From Cupidesulfovibrio sp000226255 (GTDB lineage: Bacteria > Desulfobacterota > Desulfovibrionia > Desulfovibrionales > Desulfovibrionaceae), in NCBI RefSeq assembly GCF_003402415.2, contig NZ_AP036014.1, forward strand, positions 3,534,001 through 3,598,000: a stretch of DNA of 64,000 bases. The letters are read 5' to 3'. The stretch's first letter is position 1. The number at the start of each line of letters is the position of its first letter. Positions 18,173 to 26,863 of this stretch are shown here, piece after piece. The notes under the pieces are model-generated. The model was not told the DNA's origin. It did no database searches and saw only the letters and a list, made by a program, of their open reading frames with translations. Made by a program: the position numbers and the translations under genes.

Positions 18173-19816
18173 ATGCTCATCGGTCCGCACACCCACGACG
18201 AATTCATGGAAGTGGCGCGCAATTTCCACGGCTACCCGGCCCCCGGCCTGATCATCGGCGGCTACATGGTCGAATTGGCCCGCCAGGGCCTGCCGGAAGG
18301 CATCCTGTTCGACGCCATTTCCGAGACCGAACAGTGTCTGCCCGACGCGGTGCAGCTGCTCACCCCCTGCACGGTGGGCAACGGCTGGCTGCGCATCATG
18401 AACTTTGGCATCTACGCCGTTTCGCTGTTCGACAAGCGCACCGGCGAAGGGGTGCGCGTGCACCTGGACGTGGACAAGATGGGTCCATGGGGCGAAATCC
18501 GCACCTGGTTCCTGAAGCTGAAGCCCAAGAAGGATCAGGACACGCCGCTGTTGCAGGCGCAGATCAAGGAGGCGGGACCGGACATCCTGACCGCCCGGCC
18601 CATCACCGTGCGGCCCGACAGGCTGGGCCACAAGGGCAAGGGGCTGGTGGGCCGCTGCCCGCTGTGCGGCGAATACTATCCGGTGACTTCCGGCGGCATC
18701 TGCCGGTCGTGCCAGGGCGAATCGCCCTATCATGCGGGACCCGGCTTCGCCTTCGAGGGCCAGCCAGCCCTGCGCGCCGTGCCCGTGGCCGAGGCCGTGG
18801 GCAAGCGCGCCCTGCACGACATGACCCGCATCGTGCCCGGCGAGCACAAGGACGCGGAATTCACCGCCGGGCAGGAACTGACCGCCGGGGACATATGCAG
18901 ATTGCAACTGATGGGGCGCAATTCCATCTACGTGCAGGACGCCGCCGATGCCGATGACGCCTGGGTGCACGAGGACGAGGCCGCCAAGACCTTCGCCGCC
19001 ATGCTGGCGGGCGAGGGCGTGGCCATGCGCGAAGACCCGCGCGAAGGCAAGGCCAACCTCACCGCCACCCGCGACGGGCTGCTGATGGTGGACACCGAAC
19101 GGCTGGAACGCTTCAACCTGGTGCCCGACGTGATGTGCGCCACCCGCCAAGGCTACAGCATGGTGCTGGCGGGTGCCAAGGTGGCGGGCACGCGGGCCAT
19201 CCCGCTGTATCTTTCGCGCGAGAACTTCATCAAGGCCACGGCCATGTTGCAGGACGGCCCGCTGCTACGGGTGCTGCCCATGCGCGCCGCGAGGATCGGC
19301 ATCCTGGTCACCGGCACAGAGGTCTTCCAGGGGTTGATCCAGGACAAGTTCGCGCCCATCATCACCCAGAAGGCCCAGCGCCTGAACTGCGAGGTGGTGA
19401 AGACCGTGTTCGCCCCCGACGACGCGGCCCTGATCACCCAGGGCGTGCGCGACCTGATCGCCGCCGGGGCGGACCTGGTGGTGACCACCGCCGGGCTGTC
19501 CGTGGACCCCGACGACGTGACCCGCAAGGGCCTGATGGACGCGGGCCTAACCGACATGCTGTACGGCCTGCCCATGCTGCCCGGCACCATGAGCCTTGTG
19601 GGGCGCATCGCCAGCGAACAGGCCCCCCACCCCGTGCAGGTGGTGGGCGTGCCCGCCTGCGCGCTGTTCTTCAAGACCACCGCGCTGGACATCCTGCTGC
19701 CGCGCCTGCTGGCCGGGGTGGAAATCACCCGGCGCGACCTGGCCAAGCTGGGCGACGGCGGCCTGTGCATGGAGTGCAAGAGCTGCACGTATCCGAAGTG
19801 CCCGTTCGGGAAATAG
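18173..19816 (+). CDS. FmdE - zinc ribbon - MoeA/MoCF-like fusion protein
   Basis: A 547-residue fusion. Residues 1-150 are FmdE-like (FHGYPAPGLIIGGYM; Cys55 and Cys66 in conserved positions), a domain named from the formylmethanofuran dehydrogenase operon and linked to molybdenum or tungsten enzymes. Residues 162-180 form a zinc ribbon (CPLCGEYYP...CRSC). About 370-520 is a molybdopterin-binding MoCF domain, with RIGILVTGTEVFQG, DLVVTTAGLSVDPDDVT and GLPMLPGTMS, as in MoeA/MogA. The last 16 residues hold a CxxCxxCxxxxC motif (532, 535, 538, 543). The start at 18173 is set by AGGAAA upstream and the family N-terminus; an ATG at 18065 is also in frame. Likely a cytoplasmic molybdenum/tungsten cofactor handling protein; its client enzyme is not nearby. 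Confidence 0.8.
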   Translation: MLIGPHTHDEFMEVARNFHGYPAPGLIIGGYMVELARQGLPEGILFDAISETEQCLPDAVQLLTPCTVGNGWLRIMNFGIYAVSLFDKRTGEGVRVHLDVDKMGPWGEIRTWFLKLKPKKDQDTPLLQAQIKEAGPDILTARPITVRPDRLGHKGKGLVGRCPLCGEYYPVTSGGICRSCQGESPYHAGPGFAFEGQPALRAVPVAEAVGKRALHDMTRIVPGEHKDAEFTAGQELTAGDICRLQLMGRNSIYVQDAADADDAWVHEDEAAKTFAAMLAGEGVAMREDPREGKANLTATRDGLLMVDTERLERFNLVPDVMCATRQGYSMVLAGAKVAGTRAIPLYLSRENFIKATAMLQDGPLLRVLPMRAARIGILVTGTEVFQGLIQDKFAPIITQKAQRLNCEVVKTVFAPDDAALITQGVRDLIAAGADLVVTTAGLSVDPDDVTRKGLMDAGLTDMLYGLPMLPGTMSLVGRIASEQAPHPVQVVGVPACALFFKTTALDILLPRLLAGVEITRRDLAKLGDGGLCMECKSCTYPKCPFGK

Positions 19817-19844
19817 CACCCGGACGGCATCCCGCCCGAAACGA

Positions 19845-19876
19845 AACCGGGGCAGCCAACGCTGCCCCGGTTTTTT
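19845..19876 (+). terminator. Rho-independent terminator
   Basis: A perfect 12-bp stem AACCGGGGCAGC / GCTGCCCCGGTT (19845-19856, 19861-19872), four-base loop, then TTTTTT. Ends the FmdE-type transcript. Confidence 0.92.
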
Positions 19877-20013
19877 CATGCGCCGGACGTGGCCCGCGCC
19901 CCACTGCGCCGTCGTGCGCTCCCCGCGATCCCGTCTGGCGCATCCCGTCCGGTGCATCTCGCCCGGTGCATCCCCACTTGACGCCCCCGCCAAGCCCCCC
20001 GATACTCCCACCC

Positions 20014-20991
20014 ATGAGCCGCACCCCGCGCAACGCCGCCGTCCGCTTCTGGCGCGACCCCGATCTGCCCGAGGTGGAGGTGCGCCAGTCGAGCTACAAC
20101 GAGGAAACCTTTCGCCGCCACACCCATGCCGCGTATTCCATCGGGCTCATGGACGGCGGGGCCGCCTCGTTCATGCTCGAAGGCGCGCCGCACCGGGCCG
20201 TGGCCGGGCAGTTGGTGCTCATCGAGCCAAACCGGGTGCACGCCTGCAACCCCGACCGCGACACCTTCTTCGCCTACCGCATGTTCTACGTGGACGCGGC
20301 ATGGCTGACGGAACTGGCGGCCGAGCCCGACGCCCCTCCGGCGCCGGGCAAGCAGGATGAACCGGCCCGGCCGGACGCCGCCGGAGAGGGCGCCCGCCCG
20401 GCGGGGGCGCCGCGCTTCCGCGCCCCGGTAGTGGAATGCGCGGAAACCGCCGCCGCGTGGTCGGCCCTGTACGACGCGGTGACGCGCGGCGGATCAGCGC
20501 TGGAAAAGCAGTCCCTGCTGGCGCAGGCGGCGGAACTGCTGCTGGCCCGCCACTGCCTTGCGGACCATGCCATGCCCCCTGGGCATGCGCCCGGCAACGC
20601 CCCGCGAAAGCAGCCCGCGCCCCCCTCGCCTCCGGCGGAAACCGCCGAGGTGGTGGAGGCGGTGCGCCGCCATCTGCGCGACCACGTGGCCGACCCGGTG
20701 CGCCTGAACGACCTGGCCCGTCTGGCCGGGCGCAGCCGCTGCCACCTGCTGCGCATGTTCCAGCAGGCCACGGGCCTGCCCCCGCACGCCTACCAGACCC
20801 AGTTGCGGGTGGAGGCGGCAAAGGGCCTGCTGGCCGCTGGCCACGCCATCAGCCATGTGGCGGCGGAAACCGGCTTTTCCGACCAGAGCCACTTCTCGCG
20901 CGTGTTCCGCGACCTGACCGGGGCCACCCCCGGCCAGTACCAGTTGGGCGGCGAAGCCGTCGGACCCGCCGAGACCGCTCCGGCGGACTGA
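20014..20991 (+). CDS. AraC-family transcriptional regulator
   Basis: A 325-residue regulator. Residues 1-110 form a cupin-type effector domain (SSYNEETFRRHTHAAYSIGL; IEPNRVHACNP), and about 215-315 form the double helix-turn-helix (DPVRLNDLARLAGRSRCHLL; FSDQSHFSRVFRDLTGATP). A Pro/Ala-rich linker joins them. The open frame extends far upstream, but 20014 is the family start. No ribosome site is visible there, so start choice is moderate. The DUF2000 gene downstream in the same direction is a likely target or partner, an arrangement seen in other proteobacteria. Confidence 0.85.
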   Translation: MSRTPRNAAVRFWRDPDLPEVEVRQSSYNEETFRRHTHAAYSIGLMDGGAASFMLEGAPHRAVAGQLVLIEPNRVHACNPDRDTFFAYRMFYVDAAWLTELAAEPDAPPAPGKQDEPARPDAAGEGARPAGAPRFRAPVVECAETAAAWSALYDAVTRGGSALEKQSLLAQAAELLLARHCLADHAMPPGHAPGNAPRKQPAPPSPPAETAEVVEAVRRHLRDHVADPVRLNDLARLAGRSRCHLLRMFQQATGLPPHAYQTQLRVEAAKGLLAAGHAISHVAAETGFSDQSHFSRVFRDLTGATPGQYQLGGEAVGPAETAPAD

Positions 20992-21241
20992 CCCGCCACC
21001 CGCCGCGCCTGCCGTCACGCCCCCCCGGCGGCGCAGCCAGCGCGTTCATCCCCGGGGTTCTCCCCTCACCCGCCGCAACTTCCTTCCATACGCGGCTGCT
21101 CCCGGATGCTAGGACCGGATGCCAGGTACGGGTTGGCGTGTCCGCACGCCAGCAGCCCCTGCCCATTCTGACCCATCCTGTTCCGCCACAACGGGATGCC
21201 CCCTGCCAGGCGGCACCCCCCGCATCCCATGGGAGACCCGC

Positions 21242-21655
21242 ATGAACCTCGATTCCACCAAGTTCGCCATCGTGCTCGACGGCGGTCTGCCGGGCGGCGT
21301 GGCCGCCAACGCCGCCGCCGTGCTGTCCCTGTCCGTGGGCCGCGCCTTTCCGGACATCGTCGGCCCCGCCGTCACCGACGGCGACGGGGGGGCGCACCCC
21401 GGCATCACCCAACTGCCCATCCCCGTGCTGCGCGCCGCGCCCGAAGCCCTGCCCGACCTGCGCCGCAAGGCCGCCGAACGCGGGCTGTACTGCGTGGGCT
21501 TCACCCACACGGCCCGCACCGCGCGCAGCTACCAGGCCTACACCCTGCGCATGGCCGCCACCCCCCATGACGACCTTGGCTTCGTGGGCATCGCCATCGT
21601 GGGCGAGCGCAGCGCCGTGGATGGCTTGTGCGGGGCGCTGCCCACGCTGCGCTGA
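21242..21655 (+). CDS. DUF2000 family protein
   Basis: A 137-residue soluble protein. The sequence TKFAIVLDGGLPGGVAANAA at the N-terminus and YTLRMAATPHDDLGFVGIAI near the end match the DUF2000 family, whose fold resembles peptidyl-tRNA hydrolase 2 and whose function is unknown. GGGAGACCCGC precedes the ATG. It lies 250 bases after the AraC gene in the same direction. A hairpin after the stop probably ends the transcript. Confidence 0.78.
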   Translation: MNLDSTKFAIVLDGGLPGGVAANAAAVLSLSVGRAFPDIVGPAVTDGDGGAHPGITQLPIPVLRAAPEALPDLRRKAAERGLYCVGFTHTARTARSYQAYTLRMAATPHDDLGFVGIAIVGERSAVDGLCGALPTLR

Positions 21656-21743
21656 AGCGCCTTCTTCACCCGCCCCCTCGTCAATCCCGGCACGGCACGC
21701 CGTCGCCGCCTCCGCGCATCGCCCACCCCACACCCGCATCCCT

Positions 21744-21770
21744 CAAGGGCCGGACCAGTTCCGGCCCTTG
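21744..21770 (+). terminator. Hairpin terminator after DUF2000 gene
   Basis: CAAGGGCCGGA (21744-21754) pairs perfectly with TCCGGCCCTTG (21760-21770), loop CCAGT; CTCGTTTT follows. The weak T-run lowers confidence. Confidence 0.65.
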
Positions 21771-22026
21771 CTCGTTTTCGTCCCTTTTCAGGTGCGGACA
21801 TGCTTCGCGCCGCCTGCCGCGCCCCGCGCAGCCCTTCGCTCTCACTCGACGCCGCCCCCCCCCCGCCTCTAGCCCCCCGTGTGGGGCTCCCAGCCTGAAC
21901 CCCGCGCATTCCCACGCCATCCCACCCTTCTCCGTAAAGCCGTCTTTACATCTCTTTCCGTCTCTTGATGGGCAATCCGCACCGCTCCTTCCGTACATAC
22001 CAGCAACAGGGCCTTCACACCTCAGC
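21771..22026. other. Leader region of the hook operon
   Basis: Pyrimidine-rich intergenic DNA leading to the zinc-finger gene. It contains the GTAAAG/CTTTAC dyad at 21934-21949 and a relatively AT-rich patch (21930-21970), the best place for the promoter. No convincing sigma-28 or sigma-54 consensus was found. Confidence 0.45.
21934..21949. promoter_or_regulatory. Palindrome upstream of the hook operon
   Basis: GTAAAG-CCGT-CTTTAC is a perfect 6-bp inverted repeat, 77 bases before the first gene of the flagellar operon. It could be an operator. Its half-site GTAAA matches the CpxR half-site, but the arrangement is inverted rather than direct. Confidence 0.4.
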
Positions 22027-22365
22027 ATGGAAGAGCAGCCCATGAGACAGCAACGGCACCGCACAACGGTGCTTCACGGAATCGGGGAAGGACTGTGCAC
22101 GGATAACTCTCCGTGTCCCGGCAGCAACATGATCGCCTGCTACCTTGAAAAAATGGCCACGCCTGCGGAACGCAAACGCCTTGAATCGCATTTCGCGGCG
22201 TGCAGGGCATGCAGGGAAGACCTTCTGGAACTGCGCAAGATTCTCAAGTCACCGGAAGTGAAGACGCCTTTCGAGGTCATCGAAGCGGCGCTGTCGCTCG
22301 AAACCACGCCCGACCCCGAACAGGGAACGGAGAGCAGCAATGACTACCGTCTCATCCTTGTCTAG
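22027..22365 (+). CDS. Soluble zinc-finger (anti-sigma-like, ZF-HC2) protein heading the hook operon
   Basis: A 112-residue protein. The central segment NMIACYLEKMATPAERKRLE is followed by SHFAACRACREDLLELRK. This has the H-x3-C-x2-C pattern of zinc-binding anti-sigma domains, plus an upstream Cys (in IACYLE) in the right position. No membrane helix is present, unlike RsiW-type anti-sigmas. A second in-frame ATG (22042) is possible. Its end overlaps flgD by 26 bases, so it is co-translated with hook genes. It may bind a sigma factor or act as an assembly checkpoint; the target is unproven. Confidence 0.75.
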   Translation: MEEQPMRQQRHRTTVLHGIGEGLCTDNSPCPGSNMIACYLEKMATPAERKRLESHFAACRACREDLLELRKILKSPEVKTPFEVIEAALSLETTPDPEQGTESSNDYRLILV

Positions 22366-23008
22366 CACGTCCTCTTCCTCGTCGACGTCCAGCAGTTCCA
22401 CCACGCTCGACTCCGACGCCTTCCTGGAACTGCTCATCGCCGAACTGCAGAACCAGGACCCCACCAACCCCACCGACTCCACCGAGATGATCAACCAGAT
22501 CGCCTCGTTCTCCACCGTGGAGCAGCTGTCGGCCCTCAACGACACGGCCACCTCCATCTACGACTCGCTGACCGCCATGAGCCTGAACTCCGCCGTGAGC
22601 TTCATCGGCCAGTCCGTACTGGCCGAAGGCGACGACATTTCCAAGACGGACGATGCCACCACCTCCGTCTCCTACACGCTGGAATCGGACGCGGACACGC
22701 TTACCGCCCACGTCTACGACTCCGACGGCACCATCATCAATTCCATCACCATCGGCGCAACGGACAGCGGCACCTACACCTTCACCTGGGACGGCACCAA
22801 CTACACCGGCGAAGAAGTGTCCAACGGCACCTACAGCGTGGTGTTCGAAGCCTACGACGCCGACGGCGACAGCCTTGAAGTCTCCACCATGGTCGCGGGC
22901 ACGGTGTCCGGCGTCTCCGTGGAGGACGGAACGACGGTGCTCACCCTGTCCGACGGACGCACCGTCAACCTTGAAGACGTCTACAGCGTCGTCTCCTCCG
23001 ACGCATAA
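22340..23008 (+). CDS. flgD: Flagellar hook-cap (hook assembly scaffold) protein FlgD
   Basis: A 222-residue protein. The N-terminal Ser/Thr tract (about 4-22) is followed by the family signature FLELLIAELQNQDPTNPTDS (about 28-47) and FSTVEQLSALND. The C-terminal half has the FlnI-like repeat region ending in YSVVFEAYDADGD. FlgD caps the growing hook during polymerisation of FlgE and is exported by the flagellar type III system; no signal peptide is expected or seen. Almost no lysine is present and acidic residues dominate. GGAGAGC precedes the ATG. Confidence 0.93.
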   Translation: MTTVSSLSSTSSSSSTSSSSTTLDSDAFLELLIAELQNQDPTNPTDSTEMINQIASFSTVEQLSALNDTATSIYDSLTAMSLNSAVSFIGQSVLAEGDDISKTDDATTSVSYTLESDADTLTAHVYDSDGTIINSITIGATDSGTYTFTWDGTNYTGEEVSNGTYSVVFEAYDADGDSLEVSTMVAGTVSGVSVEDGTTVLTLSDGRTVNLEDVYSVVSSDA

Positions 23009-23041
23009 CACCCAGCACGCGCACCGACGCGGGAGGCCGCC

Positions 23042-24619
23042 ATGGGTCTTTCCTCTTCAATGTACACCAGCGTCTCGGGGTTGCAGAGCACTTCCGAGTC
23101 CATCAGCGTCATCGGCAACAACCTCGCGAACTCCAGCACCACGGGCTACAAGTCCATGTCCATGCTGTTCGAGGACGTGTTCTATTCCTCCCTCACCACG
23201 TCCAGCGGGCTCGACCAGGTGGGCAACGGTTCCACCGTCTCCACCATCTCCACCGACTTCTCGCAGGGCTCGTACCAGGACACCTCCGAATCCATGAACA
23301 TGGCCATCGGGGGCGAAGGGTACTTCATCGTGGAAGACGCCCAGAACGACGGGCAGGTCTACTACACCCGCGCGGGCGACTTCACCTTCGACGACGAAGG
23401 CTACCTGGTGAACTCCTCCGGCTATCAGGTGCAGGGCTGGGCCGTGGACCCGGACACCGCCACCTCCAGCGACCCGGCAACCACCGGCGCCCTCGGCGAC
23501 ATCCAGCTTGAAAGCCGCACCGCACCCGCGTCGGCCACCACCAACGTCACCCTGTCTGTGAACCTGGATTCCGACGGCGAGGACAACGCCACCTCCACCA
23601 CCGACCCGTACTTTTCGCTGCTCACCGAATGGGACGGCAGCGCCGACGACCCCCTGGGCACCACCGACTACGAGTACCAGACCACCATCACCGTGTACGA
23701 CGAGGCGGGATCGGCCCACGAGCTGACCGTGTATTTCGACCAGGTGGAGGATTCCACCACCGGCACCACCACCTGGGAATACATCGTCACCATGGACCCC
23801 AGCGAGGACGTGCGCACCATCAACGGCCAGAGCGTGTCCGGCACCTCGGCCGCCGGGCTGCTGATGGCGGGCACCCTTACCTTCGACGCCACGGGGGCGC
23901 TCACCTCCACCACCGCCTTCACGCTCAGCTCCACCGCCACCGGCGACCTGACCGACCTTTCCAACTGGACCCTGGCCGAGATCTCCGCCGACGGCCTGCC
24001 GGTATTCTCGTGCAACTTCTCCGGTTCCGACAACGCCAGCACCACCGACGAGGCCGACGCCATAGAGATCGAACTCGATTTCGGCGTGTCGGCCAAGTCC
24101 ACCACCGACGGCTGGGACACCACCGTGACCAGCGCGGCGGACATCGGCACCGACGGCACGCTGCTGTTCGGCTACACCTCCACCGCCTACGACACCGACA
24201 GCTCCACCAGCCACGATTCGGCCAGCAGCACCGACAGTTCAAGCCAGGACGGCTACGCCACCGGCTACCTGACCAGCTACTACGTGGACGAGGCCGGGGT
24301 GATCTACGGCACCTACTCCAACGGCCAGACCCAGGCCCTGTTCATCGTGGCCTTGGCCAGCTTCGACAACGACCAGGGGCTGAACCTGGAGGGCGGCAAC
24401 CTGTACTCCGCCACCACGGAATCGGGCACGGCCAACATCGGTCAGGCAGGCCAGGGCATTTTTGGCAGCATCTACGGGGAAAAGCTGGAGGAATCCAACG
24501 TCGACGTCTCTGGCGAGATGGTGGACCTCATCGTGATGCAGCGCGCCTACCAGGCCAACAGCAAGGTCATCACCACCGTGGACGAAATGCTTCAGACCGC
24601 CCTTGGCCTGAAGCGCTAG
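23042..24619 (+). CDS. flgE: Flagellar hook protein FlgE
   Basis: A 525-residue hook protein. The N-terminal export and coiled region reads SSSMYTSVSGLQSTSESISV followed by IGNNLANSSTTGYKS, the family signature. The C-terminus, ESNVDVSGEMVDLIVMQRAY followed by QANSKVITTVDEMLQTAL, is the matching helix. The middle carries a long D/S/T-rich surface domain. A ribosome site GGGAGG lies upstream. It follows flgD by 33 bases. Confidence 0.95.
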   Translation: MGLSSSMYTSVSGLQSTSESISVIGNNLANSSTTGYKSMSMLFEDVFYSSLTTSSGLDQVGNGSTVSTISTDFSQGSYQDTSESMNMAIGGEGYFIVEDAQNDGQVYYTRAGDFTFDDEGYLVNSSGYQVQGWAVDPDTATSSDPATTGALGDIQLESRTAPASATTNVTLSVNLDSDGEDNATSTTDPYFSLLTEWDGSADDPLGTTDYEYQTTITVYDEAGSAHELTVYFDQVEDSTTGTTTWEYIVTMDPSEDVRTINGQSVSGTSAAGLLMAGTLTFDATGALTSTTAFTLSSTATGDLTDLSNWTLAEISADGLPVFSCNFSGSDNASTTDEADAIEIELDFGVSAKSTTDGWDTTVTSAADIGTDGTLLFGYTSTAYDTDSSTSHDSASSTDSSSQDGYATGYLTSYYVDEAGVIYGTYSNGQTQALFIVALASFDNDQGLNLEGGNLYSATTESGTANIGQAGQGIFGSIYGEKLEESNVDVSGEMVDLIVMQRAYQANSKVITTVDEMLQTALGLKR

Positions 24620-24753
24620 CGCCTTCGGGGCGCGCGTGGGGTTCGTCGACCCCGCGCGCGCCGCGACGGGCCTTCCGGCGCTGCCCGTCTCCGTCCGGGC
24701 CATCGCCGGAAGGCCCCCACCCGCAACGCACGGGCTTCCCGTAAGGACGCGCC

Positions 24754-26826
24754 ATGTCCTCGCTCAGCTCCATCTTCAACATCGGCTCCAGCGCGCTCTC
24801 CAACGCGCAGATCGGCATTTCGGTCACCAGCAACAACATCTCGAACGCCGATGTCGAGGGCTATTCGCGCCAGACGGTGCAATACACCACCGGCCCCACC
24901 ACCAGCAGCGGGGGGCTGACCTACGGTTCCGGCGCGGAGGTTGCGGAAATCACCCGCCACTTCAGCGAAACGGCCGAGGCCCAGTACCTGGACAGCAGTT
25001 CCAGCGCGTCCATGTGGGAAACCATCACCAGTACGCTCTCGTCCGTCGAGACGCTGTTCGACGACAGCGACGACGACGGCTACGACCTGTCCACCGCGCT
25101 GGACGCCTTCTGGACCAGCCTCGACGCGCTGGCGGCCGACCCGGAAAGCGAGGCCGCGCGCACCGAACTGACCGGCTACGCCGAAACGCTGACCACGCTC
25201 ATCAATTCCACCAGCGACAGCCTGGAGGCCGTGCAGGAAGACCTGAACGACCAGATCGAACAGCAGGTGGACGAGGTGAACGACCTGCTGGACACCCTGG
25301 CAGACCTCAACTCGCAACTGGCGGCCGACCCGGAGAACTCCACCCTGCTCGACAGCCAGGCCACCGCCCTGCGCGAGCTTGCCACCTACCTGGACCTTTC
25401 GGTGGTCTACAACGACGACGGACAGGTCACCGTGTACACGGAGGAAGGCCAGACCCTGGTGCAGGGCGACGTAACCTACACGCTGGCCTACGAAGGCCCG
25501 CAGGCCAGCATGTCGCTGACCTCGGCCTCCACCTTCGACGGGCAGATCTACTTCGAGGGCGAGAGCAGCTACGAGATCGCCATAGAGGTGGTCAGCGCGG
25601 GCAGCACCGACGGTTCGGCGGGGGCGGCCACCTACAAGGTGTCGCTGGACGGCGGCGAAACCTGGCTCACCGACGACGACGGCAACACCCTGGTGTTCAC
25701 CGCGTCCGGCGAGGACGACAAGGTGACCGTGGCCGGGGTGTCCATCTGGTTCGGCTCGTCGTCCGATTCCAGCGCCACGGCGGGCGGCAGTCTGGCCGTG
25801 GGCGACGACTTCACCGTCATGGCGAAGTCGGGGGTGTACTGGTACGAGACCACCTCCAGCAAGGTGAACATCACCCCCATCGACGTCACCAGTTCCGACA
25901 GCAACAACCGCCTCACGGGCGGCAGCCTTGCCGGGCTGCTGGCCACGCGTGACCAGTACGTGGGCGGATACCTGGAAGAACTGGACGCCCTGGCCGAGGA
26001 ACTGGCCTGGCAGGTCAACTACGTGCACAGCCAGGGCGCGGGGCTGACCAACTATTCGTCCGCCACTTCCGAAAATTCCGTGGACGACGCCACGACGGCG
26101 CTCTCGGACAGCAGCCTTGCCTACGCCGACCGGCTGACCTCGGGCACCCTGTCCATCTCCGTGTACGACGACGACACGGGCGATGTGCAAACGCTGTCGT
26201 CCATCACCATCGACCCCGCTTCCGACAGCCTGGAAGACGTGGCAGACGCCATCAACACCACCTTCTCCGGCCTGCTCACGGCCACCATCAGCGACGGCCA
26301 GCTCACCATCACCTCGGAAGACGGCTATTCCTTCCAGTTCGCGGGCGACACCACCGGCACGCTGGCGGCGCTGGGCATCAACACCTTCTTCTCGGGTTAC
26401 GACGCGGGCACCATCACCGTGTCCGATGCCGTGCTGGACGACCCCAACCGGGTCAACGCCGCCGTGGTGGACGCCACGGGCGAGGTGCTTTCCGGCGATT
26501 CCACCTGCGCCAACAATCTCGCCGAACTGGCCGACGCGGACGTGACCCTGGACGTGTACGGCGCATCCACCTCGCAGACCCTCAGCGAGCATCTGGCGTC
26601 GCTGGTATCCGACGCGGGCACCGACGTGGACACCTCCGCCCGCAAGTACACCTACTACAGCGCCCTGGCCGAGAACGCCGACGAGCTGCAGCAGTCCGTG
26701 TCCGGCGTGAACACCGACGAAGAGCTGATCAACCTCACCAAGTACCAGCAAGCCTACAGCGTGGCTGCCCAGCTCATCCAGGTGGCCAACGAGATGTTCG
26801 AGACCGTCCTTTCACTCAGGGACTAG
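24754..26826 (+). CDS. flgK: Hook-filament junction protein 1, FlgK
   Basis: A 690-residue protein. The N-terminus contains SNAQIGISVTSNNISNADVE, and the C-terminus LINLTKYQQAYSVAAQLIQV followed by ANEMFETVLSL, both typical of FlgK. The protein joins hook and filament outside the cell. The middle (about 240-600) is an acidic D/S/T-rich variable domain, longer than in enterobacteria. AAGGACGCGCC precedes the ATG. Confidence 0.94.
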   Translation: MSSLSSIFNIGSSALSNAQIGISVTSNNISNADVEGYSRQTVQYTTGPTTSSGGLTYGSGAEVAEITRHFSETAEAQYLDSSSSASMWETITSTLSSVETLFDDSDDDGYDLSTALDAFWTSLDALAADPESEAARTELTGYAETLTTLINSTSDSLEAVQEDLNDQIEQQVDEVNDLLDTLADLNSQLAADPENSTLLDSQATALRELATYLDLSVVYNDDGQVTVYTEEGQTLVQGDVTYTLAYEGPQASMSLTSASTFDGQIYFEGESSYEIAIEVVSAGSTDGSAGAATYKVSLDGGETWLTDDDGNTLVFTASGEDDKVTVAGVSIWFGSSSDSSATAGGSLAVGDDFTVMAKSGVYWYETTSSKVNITPIDVTSSDSNNRLTGGSLAGLLATRDQYVGGYLEELDALAEELAWQVNYVHSQGAGLTNYSSATSENSVDDATTALSDSSLAYADRLTSGTLSISVYDDDTGDVQTLSSITIDPASDSLEDVADAINTTFSGLLTATISDGQLTITSEDGYSFQFAGDTTGTLAALGINTFFSGYDAGTITVSDAVLDDPNRVNAAVVDATGEVLSGDSTCANNLAELADADVTLDVYGASTSQTLSEHLASLVSDAGTDVDTSARKYTYYSALAENADELQQSVSGVNTDEELINLTKYQQAYSVAAQLIQVANEMFETVLSLRD

Positions 26827-26863
26827 CCGAAAACCGCCTTCAGGTACCCCGCCGGAGCACGCC

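Noticed and set aside
21771..22026. Sigma-54 or sigma-28 promoter for the hook operon
   Set aside because: GG-rich and TAAA words exist, but none has the correct spacing to a matching second element.
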